The notes: generated by a model not told the origin, from the sequence alone. Shown: positions 43,415-52,705, numbered from the stretch's first letter. The stretch: 64,000 bases of DNA from Streptomyces sp. HUAS ZL42 (GCF_040782645.1 NZ_CP160403.1:1364001-1428000); one strand, 5' to 3'. Program-made: numbers and translations.

Positions 43415-44416
43415 ATGAAAGAGCTGGCCGGACGCCTGACCGCCCTGGATCCCGATGCCGGGGCCGCCGTGCGGGTGATCGCGTACTTCGATCGCCTCGC
43501 CGAGTCGCGGGCCGGGGTGGAGGCGCTGGTGCGCGGGGCCGCCGTGCTCGCCGGGGTGCCTGCGCGGCTCGTCGACGCGGAACGGCAGGTGCGTGTCCGG
43601 GTCGAGGCGGACGGCACGCGCCGGGACGCGGACGGTCCGCCGGAAGCCGCGTGGCCGTGCGCGGCGCTGACGCCGGGCGGGGTTCCGGCCCTGTGGCTCG
43701 AGCGGGCGGAACCGGAGCCCAGCGTGGTCGACGCGGTGATCCTGGAGCGGGCCGCCGGTGCCGTACGGCTCGTGCTGGACCGTACGCGGGGGCGGGCGCC
43801 GCTCGACGATCCCGCGCTGGTCGAGACGGCCCTCGACGCCACCGCTCCGCAGACGGCCCGGCTGCACGCGGCCCGGCGCCTCGGCCTGGACCCCGGGGGC
43901 CGGGCCCGCGCTCTGGCCCCGCTGGACGGGCGGCCCCGGCTCGTCCCGGGGGACGCGGACGACCGCCCCCACGCGGGCCTGCCCCACGGCAGGGTCGGCG
44001 TCGGCCCCGCCGTTCCCGTGCCCGACCTGCCCCGCTCCTGGGCCGCCGCCCGCACCGCGCTGCGGTTCACGGCGGACGACACCGCGCAGGACCCCGGCCA
44101 GAGTGTGGTGTACGCGGACGAGCTGGGCGGCATAGCCCTCCTCGCCGACCTCGTGGCACCGGGCGCGGAGCCGCCGCCCGACGTACGCGCCCTGGAGGCG
44201 GCGGCCGGAGCCGTGCCCTGGCTGCTCGTCACGCTGCACGCCGTCGCCTCGACGGCGAGCCTGCGCGCGGCCGCCGCCGAGGTCAACGTGCACCACTCCA
44301 CGCTCCAGGACCGGCTGGCCCACGCCGAGCACCTGCTCGGCTGGCCGGTGCGCACCCCGCAGGGCCGACTCAGGCTCCAACTGGCCCTGATGATGCGCCG
44401 GTTGGCCCGCCCGTAA
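43415..44416 (+). CDS. PucR-type helix-turn-helix regulator
   Basis: A protein of about 333 residues whose C-terminus carries the HTH_30 domain of PucR/CdaR-type regulators: TLHAVASTASLRAAAAEVNVHHSTLQDRL, followed by HLLGWPVRTPQGRLRLQLALMMRRL. The N-terminal part is Ala/Arg/Pro-rich and not assigned. PucR-like regulators sense small metabolites such as purines, proline or aromatic compounds. ATG 43415 (MKELAGRL) is taken as start; ATG 43397 six codons earlier is possible and no ribosome binding site decides. It may regulate the esterase upstream, which is an inference from proximity only. Confidence 0.8.
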   Translation: MKELAGRLTALDPDAGAAVRVIAYFDRLAESRAGVEALVRGAAVLAGVPARLVDAERQVRVRVEADGTRRDADGPPEAAWPCAALTPGGVPALWLERAEPEPSVVDAVILERAAGAVRLVLDRTRGRAPLDDPALVETALDATAPQTARLHAARRLGLDPGGRARALAPLDGRPRLVPGDADDRPHAGLPHGRVGVGPAVPVPDLPRSWAAARTALRFTADDTAQDPGQSVVYADELGGIALLADLVAPGAEPPPDVRALEAAAGAVPWLLVTLHAVASTASLRAAAAEVNVHHSTLQDRLAHAEHLLGWPVRTPQGRLRLQLALMMRRLARP

Positions 44417-44426
44417 CCACCGGCCG

Positions 44427-45830
44427 TCAGCCGTAGGTGATGTCGGACGTGCTGTACCGGCAGAACACACCGTCCGGTCCACTGCCGGCCTCGCTCGGCT
44501 CGGCTCCCGTGCTGTTGCCCTGGAAGCGCACGCAGACGTCGATCCTCTCGCCGTTGTCGCCCACGATCCTCACGCCCGAAAGGGTGGCCGTGTCACCGTA
44601 GTTGGAGTTGATTCCGGCGATGGCCTTGCCGGGGGCGGTCACCTTCACGTTGCTGATCACGACATGGCGTTCGTACTGCGTCCTGCAGTTGCCGCAGGAA
44701 CGGTAGAGCTTGCCGAAGTCGGCGACCTGGAAGTTCCTGATGGTCAGGGTTCCCGCGCCGTTGTGCTGGAAGACCTTGTCGTCCGCCTTCCGTGCCCCGC
44801 CGCCGTCCACGAGGTACGTCGCCGACGACGACTTGCCCTTGAAGGTCGCCGCGTCCTCGCCGACGTCCTCCCACCACACGTTCTGCAGGGTGCAGCTGCC
44901 CAGGCAGTGCACCCCGTCCGCGGCCGGCGAACCGAGGACGACGTTCTTCAGCGTCGCCCCGTCGGCGAGTTCGAAGAGCGGACCCTGGTCCTCGTCCTGG
45001 CTGCCGCTGCCGAGGGCGCCGGAACCGTAGAAGCGCTTGAGGCCGCCGTCGTAGCTGCCGGAGACCGCGATGGTGGTGGCCACCGCCTTCTCCCCGGCCG
45101 CAGTGGGCCAGGCGGCGAAACCGGTGCCGGTCGACGACGTGGCCTTCGCGGACGCCGGCGCCTTGGCGCTCGCGCTCGCCGAGACCGAGGCCGAAGCCGA
45201 AGCCGAGACGGACGGGGAGGCCGACGGCGACGCGGGCGCCTTCGTCGCCGACGCCGGCGTGGACCCGGCCGACGGGGTGGCGCCGCTCACCGCTTCCAGG
45301 GTCCAGCTCTTGCTGCTCGCCTTGTCGCAGGAGTTCTGCTGCACGCGCCCGGCCTTGACGTTCAGGCACTTGCCGCTGCGGGAGTTGACCAGGTGATACG
45401 TCTCCCCCACCGCGCTCGCCTTCCAGACCTGCGCGGCACCGCCGTCGCAGCTCTGCTGCTGCACGGCCTTGCCGGCCGACGCGGAGTCGTCCTTCACTCC
45501 CACGCACAGTCCACTGGGCGCGGCCTTCACCGTGAACCCGCCGTCGACCGCGGTGAGTTGCCAGGTCTGCTGGGCCAAGTCGGCGCAGCCCGCCTGCTCG
45601 AGCTGCACACCGGTCGCCGTGCTCGCGGACGGCACGTCGAGACAGGTGCCGTCCGCGGCGTTCACCAGCCGGTAGGTGCCCGCACTCGGTCCCGAGGCGG
45701 ACGCGGTCATCAGCACTCCACCGACGACGGCGCCGCCGACCAGGGTGGTGGACAGGGCGCCGATCAGCAGATTGCGGCGGCGGTCGGTTCTCTTGCGGTG
45801 CTGCCTGCGCAGGGTCGCTCTGGAGCTCAT
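44427..45830 (-). CDS. Secreted pectate lyase (PL3) with ricin-type lectin domain
   Basis: A 467-residue extracellular enzyme that would cut polygalacturonate by beta-elimination. The N-terminus has basic residues and a hydrophobic segment (NLLIGALSTTLVGGAVVGG) acting as signal peptide or anchor. Residues about 50-190 form one ricin B beta-trefoil (CBM13) with three Q-x-W-like motifs (QTWQL, QVWKA, KSWTL). A Ser/Ala/Pro linker follows. The C-terminal domain matches pectate lyase family 3, with VHCLGSCTLQNVWWEDVGEDAATFKG and IAGINSNYGDTA. Start ATG 45830. Like the rhamnose genes, it points to growth on pectin or plant debris. Confidence 0.9.
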   Translation of the reverse strand: MSSRATLRRQHRKRTDRRRNLLIGALSTTLVGGAVVGGVLMTASASGPSAGTYRLVNAADGTCLDVPSASTATGVQLEQAGCADLAQQTWQLTAVDGGFTVKAAPSGLCVGVKDDSASAGKAVQQQSCDGGAAQVWKASAVGETYHLVNSRSGKCLNVKAGRVQQNSCDKASSKSWTLEAVSGATPSAGSTPASATKAPASPSASPSVSASASASVSASASAKAPASAKATSSTGTGFAAWPTAAGEKAVATTIAVSGSYDGGLKRFYGSGALGSGSQDEDQGPLFELADGATLKNVVLGSPAADGVHCLGSCTLQNVWWEDVGEDAATFKGKSSSATYLVDGGGARKADDKVFQHNGAGTLTIRNFQVADFGKLYRSCGNCRTQYERHVVISNVKVTAPGKAIAGINSNYGDTATLSGVRIVGDNGERIDVCVRFQGNSTGAEPSEAGSGPDGVFCRYSTSDITYG

Positions 45831-45980
45831 GCGGTGACTCTCGTTCGGGGTTCGGGAGGGTCGGGAAGCCCCCATCGCCCCTGAGTCGCCATCGGCCGTC
45901 CGAAGGTTGCCGTGGCACGCGTGCGATCGGCACCCCGGCCCAGCCGCATGTCAGGCGCCACGAGGGGTACCCCGGGGCAC

Positions 45981-46433
45981 ATGACTGACATCGATCTCAA
46001 GAGCAGCGCGTTCAACGATCAATCGTTCATCGCGCGCCGCTACGCGCTGGAGGGAGAGAACGTCTCCCCTCCGCTGACGTGGAGCGGCGCCCCGGACGAC
46101 GCGGCCGAACTGGTTCTGCTGTGCGAGGACCCCGACGCGCCCTCGGGCACCTTCACGCACTGGGTCGTGGTCGGTATCGATCCGCACAGCGACGGCGTCG
46201 ATCCGGGTGAGCGCCCGCCCGGCGGCACCGAACTCGTCAACGGTTTCGGCAGACCTGGCTGGGGCGGACCGCATCCACCGCCGGGAGACGAGGCGCACCA
46301 CTACGTCTTCCGCCTCTACGCCCTCTCGGAACCCTGCGTCCTGCCCGACGCCCCGAGCGCGGAGCAGGTGCACAGGGTGGTGGAGGAACGGCAGATCGCC
46401 AGCGGCACCCTCGTGGGGCTCTACAAGCGCTGA
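45981..46433 (+). CDS. YbhB/YbcL-family (PEBP, Raf kinase inhibitor-like) protein
   Basis: A 150-residue phosphatidylethanolamine-binding-protein fold. The family signature DPDAPSGTFTHWVVVGID with the anion-binding Asp and His is intact, preceded by ENVSPPLTWSGAP. Bacterial members bind small phosphorylated ligands; function is otherwise unknown. ATG 45981 is chosen since the family similarity begins directly there. It is divergent from the pectate lyase and convergent with the CBS-domain gene. Confidence 0.9.
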   Translation: MTDIDLKSSAFNDQSFIARRYALEGENVSPPLTWSGAPDDAAELVLLCEDPDAPSGTFTHWVVVGIDPHSDGVDPGERPPGGTELVNGFGRPGWGGPHPPPGDEAHHYVFRLYALSEPCVLPDAPSAEQVHRVVEERQIASGTLVGLYKR

Positions 46434-46454
46434 GGGGCGCGCGAGTCTGCCCGG

Positions 46455-46880
46455 TCAGTGATTCGGGGCGGAGTTGCTGATGTCCGCCAGCGCGGAGTGC
46501 GGGTCCTCCGTGGTGGCCAGGTCGCCCAGGCTCACCATGCCGATCGGGCAGCCGCCACGCTCGACGACCGGGAGCCGACGCACGGCGTGCCGCCGCATCA
46601 GCTCCACCGCATGGTCGGTCGTGTCGTCCGGCGCCAGCGTCACCATCGGGGGACGCGTACACACCGAACCGGCCGTCGTGGTGTGCGGGTCGAGGCCCTC
46701 CGCGACGGCCCGCACCACGATGTCACGGTCGGTGAGCACGCCGAACAGATCGCAGTCGTACGCCACCAGGACGTCCCCGATGTCGTGCTCACGCATGATG
46801 CCGGCGGCGCGCGCCAGCGTGGTCATGGGCTCCACGGCGTCCGCGCCGGGCGACATCACGTCACGTATCAGCCGGTTCAT
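46455..46880 (-). CDS. Two-CBS-domain protein
   Basis: A 141-residue protein consisting of a pair of CBS domains, VRDVMSPGADAVEPMTTL...GVLTDRDIVVRAVAEG and the second ending GMVSLGDLA. Such Bateman modules bind adenine nucleotides and sense energy state or redox. Small stand-alone CBS proteins are numerous in Streptomyces. ATG 46880 is used (MNRLIRDVMSPG). It is followed by the convergent YbhB gene and preceded by polX on the same strand after a tandem 15-base repeat. Confidence 0.88.
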   Translation of the reverse strand: MNRLIRDVMSPGADAVEPMTTLARAAGIMREHDIGDVLVAYDCDLFGVLTDRDIVVRAVAEGLDPHTTTAGSVCTRPPMVTLAPDDTTDHAVELMRRHAVRRLPVVERGGCPIGMVSLGDLATTEDPHSALADISNSAPNH

Positions 46881-46932
46881 GTGACCCGGGTACCCGTATC
46901 GGCCGCGTCGCATCGGAGCAGGAGCGCTTTCG

Positions 46933-46977
46933 TCATGCCTTCCGCCCTCATGCCTTCCGCCCTCATGCCTTCCGCCC
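46933..46977. repeat. Three tandem 15-bp repeats across the polX stop codon
   Basis: TCATGCCTTCCGCCC occurs three times head to tail (46933-46947, 46948-46962, 46963-46977). On the coding strand of polX each copy reads Gly-Arg-Lys-Ala-stop, so the true C-terminus is followed by two further copies of the same last codons and TGA. Confidence 0.9.
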
Positions 46978-48708
46978 CTTGCGCAGGAATCGCCGCAGAC
47001 GTGTCTCCGGCCAGGTGTTGATCACGTCCTCCCTGGTGAGCCAGCCGCGCTGGGCCGTCCCCACGCCGTAGCGCATGCCGGCCAGGTGGGGCGTGGCGTG
47101 GGCATCGCTGTCGATCGCGAACTTCACGCCGTGCCGCCTCGCCCGCAGAATGTCCTCGTCGCGCAGGTCGAGCCGGTCCGGATGGGCGTTGACCTCCAGG
47201 GCGGTGCCGGTACGCGCGCAGGCGGCGAGGATCGCGTCGAGGTCGGCGTCGACGCCCGGCCGCTTGCCGATCAGCCGGGTGGTGGGGTGGCCGATGATGT
47301 TGACGTACGGGTTCTCGCAGGCCCGTACGACGCGGCGGGTCATCGCCTCGCGTTGCTGGTTGAAGTGGGAGTGCACGGAGGCCACGCACAGGTCGAAGCC
47401 GTCCAGGAACTCCTCGGGCCAGTCCACGTCCCCGTCCGGGTCGATGTTCAGTTCCGCGCCGTGCAGCAGGCGCATGCCGCCGCGTTTGCCTCGCTTGCCG
47501 TACGTGCCGTCGAGTTTCCGTACGCGCTCGCGCTGTGCCAGCATCCGCTCGTCCGTCATCCGCTGCATGTACAGGTTCGGCCCGTGATCGGTGACCGCGT
47601 AGTACGCGTATCCGCGCTCGGCGGCCGCCTGAACCATCTCCTCCAGCGGGGCGAGGCCGTCGGTGAGGTCGGTGTGCGTGTGCAGGTCGCCCCGGATGTC
47701 CGTCTCCCCCACCAGCTCGGGCAGCTCGCCGCGCAGCCCGGCCTCGATCTCCCCGCGGTCCTCGCGCAGCGGCGGCGGGATCCACGGCAGGCCGAGACGG
47801 GCGTACACCTCCTCCTCGGTCTCGGACACCAGCTTCTCGCCGCTCTCGACGTCGAACAGGCCGTACTCGGAGAGCTTGAACCCCTTGTGCACGGCCAGCT
47901 CGCGGGTGCGGATGTTGTGCGCCTTCGAGCCGGTGAAATACTGCAGCGCCGCTCCCCAGGAGTCCGGCGGTACGACCCGCAGATCGACCGCCAGGCCCTC
48001 GGTGGTACGGACGGAGGTCTTGGTCTCGCCCCGCGCGACGACCTCCGTGACGTACGGCAGGTCGGTGAACGCCCGCATGAGCGGTCCCGAGTCCTCGGCC
48101 GCCGTGAGGACGTCGATGTCGCCGATCGTCTCGCGGAAGCGACGCAGCGACCCGGCGTACGCGCACCGCCGGCAGCCGGTCACCGTGGTCAGCTCGGAGA
48201 CGATGCGCTCGGCGAGGTCCATGGCGACGTCGAGCAGGACGCGGTCGCCGGAGGCCTGCAGGAGGCCGATGCCGTGGAGGATGTTCTGCTCCGTCTTCGG
48301 GCCGAACCCCTTCAGATCGCGCAGCCGCTCGGCTCGGATGGCCTCGGCCAGCTCGTCGATCGAGGAGATGCCCAGCTCCTCGTAGAGCATCAGAGCCTTG
48401 CGCGGGCCGAGCGTGGGGATGGCCGTCAGCCGACGCACCCCGGCGGGGATTCTCGACCGGAGCTCGTCGACCGCGGACACGCTGCCGGTGCGGAAGTACT
48501 CCAGGACCTTCTCGGCGATCGACTTGCCGACATTGGGGATCTCCTGCAGCCCCTTGGCGTCGAGTGTGGCGACGTCTGCGTGGTAGCCGCCGATCGCGCG
48601 GGCAGCCTTTTCGTAGACACGTGCCCTGAACGCGTCTCCTCCGGTGATCGAGATCAGATCCGCGTACTCCTGGAACACGGCGGCGACCTCGTCGTTGGAC
48701 CGAGCCAC
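46963..48708 (-). CDS. polX: PolX-type DNA polymerase/3'-5' exonuclease with PHP domain
   Basis: A 581-residue family X polymerase. The N-terminal half has helix-hairpin-helix segments (LQEIPNVGKSIAEKV, LRDLKGFGPKTEQNIL) and a nucleotidyltransferase region with GSLRRFRETIGDIDVL, the catalytic Asp pair. The C-terminal PHP domain has the metal motif GDLHTHTDLTDG and later HSHFN and GHPTTR histidines, giving 3'-5' exonuclease/AP endonuclease activity. Likely role in gap-filling repair. GTG 48708 (VARSNDEVA) is preceded by GGAG; an in-frame extension upstream overlaps the divergent DinB gene and is not credible. Confidence 0.92.
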   Translation of the reverse strand: MARSNDEVAAVFQEYADLISITGGDAFRARVYEKAARAIGGYHADVATLDAKGLQEIPNVGKSIAEKVLEYFRTGSVSAVDELRSRIPAGVRRLTAIPTLGPRKALMLYEELGISSIDELAEAIRAERLRDLKGFGPKTEQNILHGIGLLQASGDRVLLDVAMDLAERIVSELTTVTGCRRCAYAGSLRRFRETIGDIDVLTAAEDSGPLMRAFTDLPYVTEVVARGETKTSVRTTEGLAVDLRVVPPDSWGAALQYFTGSKAHNIRTRELAVHKGFKLSEYGLFDVESGEKLVSETEEEVYARLGLPWIPPPLREDRGEIEAGLRGELPELVGETDIRGDLHTHTDLTDGLAPLEEMVQAAAERGYAYYAVTDHGPNLYMQRMTDERMLAQRERVRKLDGTYGKRGKRGGMRLLHGAELNIDPDGDVDWPEEFLDGFDLCVASVHSHFNQQREAMTRRVVRACENPYVNIIGHPTTRLIGKRPGVDADLDAILAACARTGTALEVNAHPDRLDLRDEDILRARRHGVKFAIDSDAHATPHLAGMRYGVGTAQRGWLTREDVINTWPETRLRRFLRKGRKA

Positions 48709-48825
48709 ATCTCCAGGGTAGGGCGACGACCTCGCCGGCCGCCCGGTGTGCAGGGCCGTCGGCGGACGAAGACGGTACCCGGATAAAGCGGTGCCCGAAG
48801 ATCGCGGCGACGGCAGACTGGCCCC

Positions 48826-49428
48826 ATGACCGCATCCGATGCCAAGGCCGATCTCCACTTCTATCTGCAGTCCGCCCGCGACGCCCTGTTGTGGAAGCTC
48901 GAAGGGCTGTCCGAGTACGACATCCGCCGCCCGATGACGCCGACCGGGACCAACCTCCTGGGCCTGGTCAAGCATGCGGCCGGTGTCGAACTCGGCTACC
49001 TCGGCGACACCTTCGGCCGGCCGTCCGGCGTGCCGCTGCCCTGGCTCGCGCCCGACGCCGAACCCAACGCGGACATGTGGGCCACGGCCGACGAGTCGCG
49101 CGAGCAGATCGCCGCGCTGTACCGCCGGGCATGGGAGCACGCCGACGCGACGATCGACGCGCTGGCGCTGGACACGGTCGGCAGGGTGCCGTGGTGGCGC
49201 CCCGACGACAACGAGGTGACGCTGCATCACGCCGTCGTGCGCGTGATCGCCGACACGCACCGGCACGCCGGGCACGCGGACATCCTCCGCGAACTCGTCG
49301 ACGGGGCCGTGGGGATGAACAAGAACAACACCAGCGTGCCGTCGGACGACCCGGCCTGGTGGGAGTCCTATCGAAGCAGGCTGGAGCAAGCGGCCAGGCA
49401 GGCGTCCGGCACGGCACGGGGCGTGTGA
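48826..49428 (+). CDS. DinB-superfamily (DUF664) protein
   Basis: A 200-residue four-helix-bundle protein of the DinB/DUF664 group, relatives of mycothiol- or bacillithiol-dependent metalloenzymes. The metal-ligand pattern is visible: LVKHAAGVELGYL in helix 2 and DTHRHAGHADILREL in helix 4. It could be a mycothiol S-transferase, since actinomycetes make mycothiol, but that is inference. ATG 48826; divergent from polX with 117 bases between. Confidence 0.88.
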   Translation: MTASDAKADLHFYLQSARDALLWKLEGLSEYDIRRPMTPTGTNLLGLVKHAAGVELGYLGDTFGRPSGVPLPWLAPDAEPNADMWATADESREQIAALYRRAWEHADATIDALALDTVGRVPWWRPDDNEVTLHHAVVRVIADTHRHAGHADILRELVDGAVGMNKNNTSVPSDDPAWWESYRSRLEQAARQASGTARGV

Positions 49429-49532
49429 GAACTGTTCGCCCAACTACATGTCGGACCGGTCGAGTTCAGAGGCCGGGGCGAGGTCCTCGCCGCACTCCTG
49501 CCGCACCAGGAACCCGGCGAATCGCCGCCCGA

Positions 49533-50528
49533 CTACCCCAATGCGCGCAGCTCCACGATGCGGTCGTTCAGGGTGCTGCGGCAGAAGGCGAGGTGGTCCG
49601 CGCCGTATCCGCGGGGACCGCACTCCACTACGAGCATCAGGCCCAGGTAGAGGCCGTAGAGGGCCAGGCGGTGACGGAGGGCGGGGCTGAAGTCGAGGAG
49701 GCCGCCGGCCCGGACGTAGCCGGCGACGAGGTCGCTGTCCGGCCCGGTGTCGCCGCCGAAGCCGAGGGAGACCAGTTCGGCGGCCGGGTCGCCCCAGAAC
49801 GCCCGCTCGTGGTCGATGATGCCGGTGATCCGGGCGTCCGAGCCGTCCCCGTCGGGGACGTGGACGAAGATGTTGCCGGGCCAGAGGTCGAAGTGGATCA
49901 GCCGCGGCACGGTGATCTCGCCGAGGGCGTATCCGCCCTCGGCCACCAGGGCGCGTATGTCGGCGCTCGGCACACCGAGCGGGGATTGCCAGCGCTCGGC
50001 ATCGTCCAGCAGGGCATCCACCATGGCGCTGAACGCGGTTCGCCAGTCGGCGGCGGACAGCGCGGACTCGGGGGCCGGATAGCCGAACCGGCCGTCCTCG
50101 GGAGCCAGCGTGTGCAGCCGTGCGGTGATCGCGCCCAGCTCGCGGCGCAGAGCCGTCCGGGTGGTGCGGGGAAGGCCGTCGGCCACCTTGTCCCAGGGGG
50201 TGCCCTCCAGGACGGAGACGGCAAGGAATCCCTCGCCCGCGTGCAGCAGCTCGGGAGTCGGTATCCCGTTGCCGGCCAGGGGCGCGAGACGCCGGTAGAC
50301 CATGGCCTCGGTCGCCATGATGCCGCGCTCGTATCGCAGTACCGGAGCGTCGTCGGGCGGCGCGAGCTTCACCACGGCCGCGCGGCCGTCCTCGAGCCGG
50401 ACTCGGTAGGCGGTGTTGAACCAGCCGTCGGTCAGTTCGGCCTCGAGGTGGCATCCGAAGCCCGTCGACCGGCGCAGCAGGGCGTCCAGCTCGGCGGCGG
50501 ACAGACGGCGCTTGGTCAGGCTCTGCAT
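49533..50528 (-). CDS. Aminoglycoside phosphotransferase-family kinase-like protein
   Basis: A 331-residue protein kinase-like fold enzyme of the APH/choline kinase group. The Brenner motif is [12 protein letters not shown] (catalytic Asp) and the metal-binding [13 protein letters not shown] follows. The N-terminal lobe carries AAVVKLAPP with the ATP-binding Lys. Such proteins phosphorylate antibiotics, sugars or other small molecules; there is no sign it is a resistance gene. ATG 50528 has a poor ribosome binding site. A perfect CebR-type palindrome lies 65 bases upstream. Confidence 0.85.
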   Translation of the reverse strand: MQSLTKRRLSAAELDALLRRSTGFGCHLEAELTDGWFNTAYRVRLEDGRAAVVKLAPPDDAPVLRYERGIMATEAMVYRRLAPLAGNGIPTPELLHAGEGFLAVSVLEGTPWDKVADGLPRTTRTALRRELGAITARLHTLAPEDGRFGYPAPESALSAADWRTAFSAMVDALLDDAERWQSPLGVPSADIRALVAEGGYALGEITVPRLIHFDLWPGNIFVHVPDGDGSDARITGIIDHERAFWGDPAAELVSLGFGGDTGPDSDLVAGYVRAGGLLDFSPALRHRLALYGLYLGLMLVVECGPRGYGADHLAFCRSTLNDRIVELRALG

Positions 50529-50592
50529 ACGGCGGCTCGCTTTCGCTCGGATGGCGGGAACGCTGGCTGACAGTAAGCACGCTCGGGGCTCT

Positions 50593-50606
50593 TGGGAGCG
50601 CTCCCA
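50593..50606. promoter_or_regulatory. CebR-type operator box
   Basis: TGGGAGCGCTCCCA is a perfect 14-base palindrome identical to the consensus bound by CebR, the LacI-family cellobiose/cellulose repressor of Streptomyces. It lies upstream of the phosphotransferase-like gene and 50 bases beyond the 3' end of a truncated lacI-type gene. Confidence 0.7.
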
Positions 50607-50655
50607 TTGTCGACCCCGGTGGAGTCACACCTCAACCACATTGGCGGGCCGCGCG

Positions 50656-50887
50656 TCAGACCGGCTCGGCCGTGGTTCCCCGGACGATCAGACACGGGGT
50701 GAGAACGACCTCGCGGGGCTCGGTACGGCCCTCGTCGAGGCGTTCGAGGGCGGCGGTCACCGCATGCTGGGCCTGTTCCCGGGCGCTCTGGCTGACGGTG
50801 GTCAGGTTGAAGACGCTCAGCCGGGAGAGCGTGTCGTCGTAGCCGGCCACGGAGACCCGCCCCGGCACGGCGACTCCGGCGCGGGCG
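50656..50887 (-). pseudogene. 3' fragment of a LacI-family regulator gene
   Basis: About 76 codons on the minus strand read as the C-terminus of a LacI-type repressor: [18 protein letters not shown], then [29 protein letters not shown] and IVRGTT before the stop. The DNA-binding domain and most of the effector domain are missing; the sequence ends abruptly near 50887, where a gene fragment on the opposite strand begins. The intact gene would have had about 340 codons. Confidence 0.8.
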
Positions 50888-51708
50888 GGGACGACGTCGA
50901 CGCGGTGCTCGTCACCTCCTGGGGACCCACGCACGCGGAACATGTACTGAACGCCATCACCGCCGGCCAACCGGTCTTCTGCGAGAAGCCGCTCGCCACC
51001 ACCGCCGAGGACCGCCTCAGGATCGTCGAGGCCGAGACGGCGCACGGCCGGCGCCTCGTCCAGGTCGGCTTCATGCACCGCTACAACAGCGGTTACCGGC
51101 AGATGAAGCAGGTCATCGACTCCGGCCGCATCGGCGAGCCGCTGGCGGCGCACTGCGCCCACCGCAACCCGAGCGTCCCCGAGTCGTGCACCACCGACAT
51201 GGCCGCCCTCGACACGGCGGTGCACGAGATCGACGTACTGCGCCGGCTGCTCGACGACGAGATCGTCTCCGCCCAGGTGGTCGTGCCGCGCTCCACGAGC
51301 CGGCGGTACCCCCACCTGAAGGATCCCCAGATCATGCTCTACGAGACCGCCAAGGGTGTCCGTATCGATCTGGAGGTGTTCGTCAACTGCCAGTACGGCT
51401 ACGACATCCCGTGCGAGGCAGTCTGCGAGGAGGGCGTCGTGCGGCTGCCCGATCCTCCTCGGTCGGCGTGCGCACGGTGGGACGGCACAGCACGACGGTG
51501 CTCACGGACTGGGTGGGCCGCTTCGTGGATGCCTTCGACACCGAGTTCCGTGAGTGGATCGCGAACCTCGCGGAGGGCAACGAGCCCACCGGCCCGTCGG
51601 CCTGGGACGGCTACGCGGCGAGGTCATCTCCAACGCCACCGTCGAGGCGAGGCAGTCGGGCGGCATCGTGGCCACCGCCATGAAACCCCGGCCCGCGTTC
51701 TACGGACG
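50888..51708 (+). pseudogene. Truncated, frameshifted Gfo/Idh/MocA (inositol dehydrogenase-like) gene
   Basis: The plus strand from about 50888 encodes most of an IolG-like NAD-dependent dehydrogenase: [15 protein letters not shown], the EKP motif in VFCEKPLA, and [14 protein letters not shown] with the catalytic His region. The N-terminal dinucleotide fold is absent. Near 51455 the frame shifts to give [16 protein letters not shown] and near 51622 shifts again to [15 protein letters not shown] and KPRPAFYG. Loss of the 5' end plus two frameshifts make it non-functional. It was evidently divergent from the truncated lacI gene before a deletion joined them. Confidence 0.8.
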
Positions 51709-51754
51709 GCCCGCTGACCATCGCGTCGAGGCACCGGGCAGGGGCACAGCTGCC

Positions 51755-52705
51755 CTAATCAGGCAGCCGGTCCAGCGCCGCCGCGACACCGGCCCGGTCT
51801 GCGACGTCGATGAGCGCCTGTCCGATCACCGAGACGGGTTCCCGGGCCGGGAGCACCAGGCCGATGCGCTCCGTGCGGACGGGGCGGACCAGGGGAACGG
51901 CGTGCATACCCGCGGGGACGCCGAAGACATGCAGCCAGGCGTGCGGCACGACGCTCGCCCATTGACCGGCGCGGACCTGCGCGAACAGGGAGGCAATGGA
52001 GTCGGTCTCCACGCGCGGGGTCACGGAGACGCCCACCGCCTCGAACACCGCGTCGAGGACCTGGCGCCCCTGCATCATGGGGTGCAGCAGGCACAGGGGG
52101 TACTGGGCCGCCTCCTCCCAGGAGATCTCGGCGGGGCCGGCTTCGGGGGCGGACCGCCGGGTCAGAAGGACATAGCGTTCCTGGTACAGCGGCACGAACC
52201 TGAAGTCGTGTGCCACGACGGAGCTGTGGTAGGTGACGGCGGCGTCGAGTTCGTACGACCGGAGTCTGTTCACGATGTCCTCGGCCCGCAGGTCGGCGAA
52301 CACCTGGACGGTCGCCAGCGGGTTCGCGGCGCAGAACGGCTGGGTCAGCAGCGCGACGGCCGTGGAAGCGGTCGGGACGGTCCCGATGCGCAGCCTGCCG
52401 CTCAGCCCCACGCGCAGCGCCTGGATCTCGCCTTGCATCGCGTCGCGGTCGGCGAGGATGCGCTGCGCCCACAGGACGACTCGCTCGCCCTCCGGAGTGA
52501 GCCCGTCGAACCTGCGCCCGCGCTGGACGAGGGGGATGCCGAGCTCTTCCTCCAGTTTCCGGATCCCCTCGGACAGGGCCGGCTGGGAGACGTAGCAGGC
52601 CTGTGCCGCCTTCGCGAAGTGACGGGCGCGGGCGAGGGCGACGAGGTACTCGAGTTGGCGGAGCAGCACATCCCAATGATCCACCCGCTCCCGGTCGTAC
52701 GGCAC
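51755..52705 (-). CDS. LysR-family transcriptional regulator
   Basis: A 316-residue LysR regulator with an N-terminal winged helix (LRQLEYLVALARARHFAKAA, then CYVSQPALSEGIRKLEEELG) and a C-terminal substrate-binding-type effector domain. It is divergent from the FdhF/YdeP oxidoreductase gene and probably controls it; the same pairing is common in Streptomyces. The first codons MPYDRERVDHWD may be non-native, and a GTG at 52684 would give a start closer to the conserved region. Confidence 0.9.
   Translation of the reverse strand: MPYDRERVDHWDVLLRQLEYLVALARARHFAKAAQACYVSQPALSEGIRKLEEELGIPLVQRGRRFDGLTPEGERVVLWAQRILADRDAMQGEIQALRVGLSGRLRIGTVPTASTAVALLTQPFCAANPLATVQVFADLRAEDIVNRLRSYELDAAVTYHSSVVAHDFRFVPLYQERYVLLTRRSAPEAGPAEISWEEAAQYPLCLLHPMMQGRQVLDAVFEAVGVSVTPRVETDSIASLFAQVRAGQWASVVPHAWLHVFGVPAGMHAVPLVRPVRTERIGLVLPAREPVSVIGQALIDVADRAGVAAALDRLPD

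Noticed and set aside
48709..49443. Upstream in-frame extension of PolX
   Set aside because: It lies antisense to the well-supported DinB-like gene and adds no family sequence; GTG 48708 has a nearby GGAG.
49533..50528. Antibiotic resistance gene
   Set aside because: The APH fold is shared by many housekeeping small-molecule kinases, and nothing nearby indicates resistance or antibiotic synthesis.
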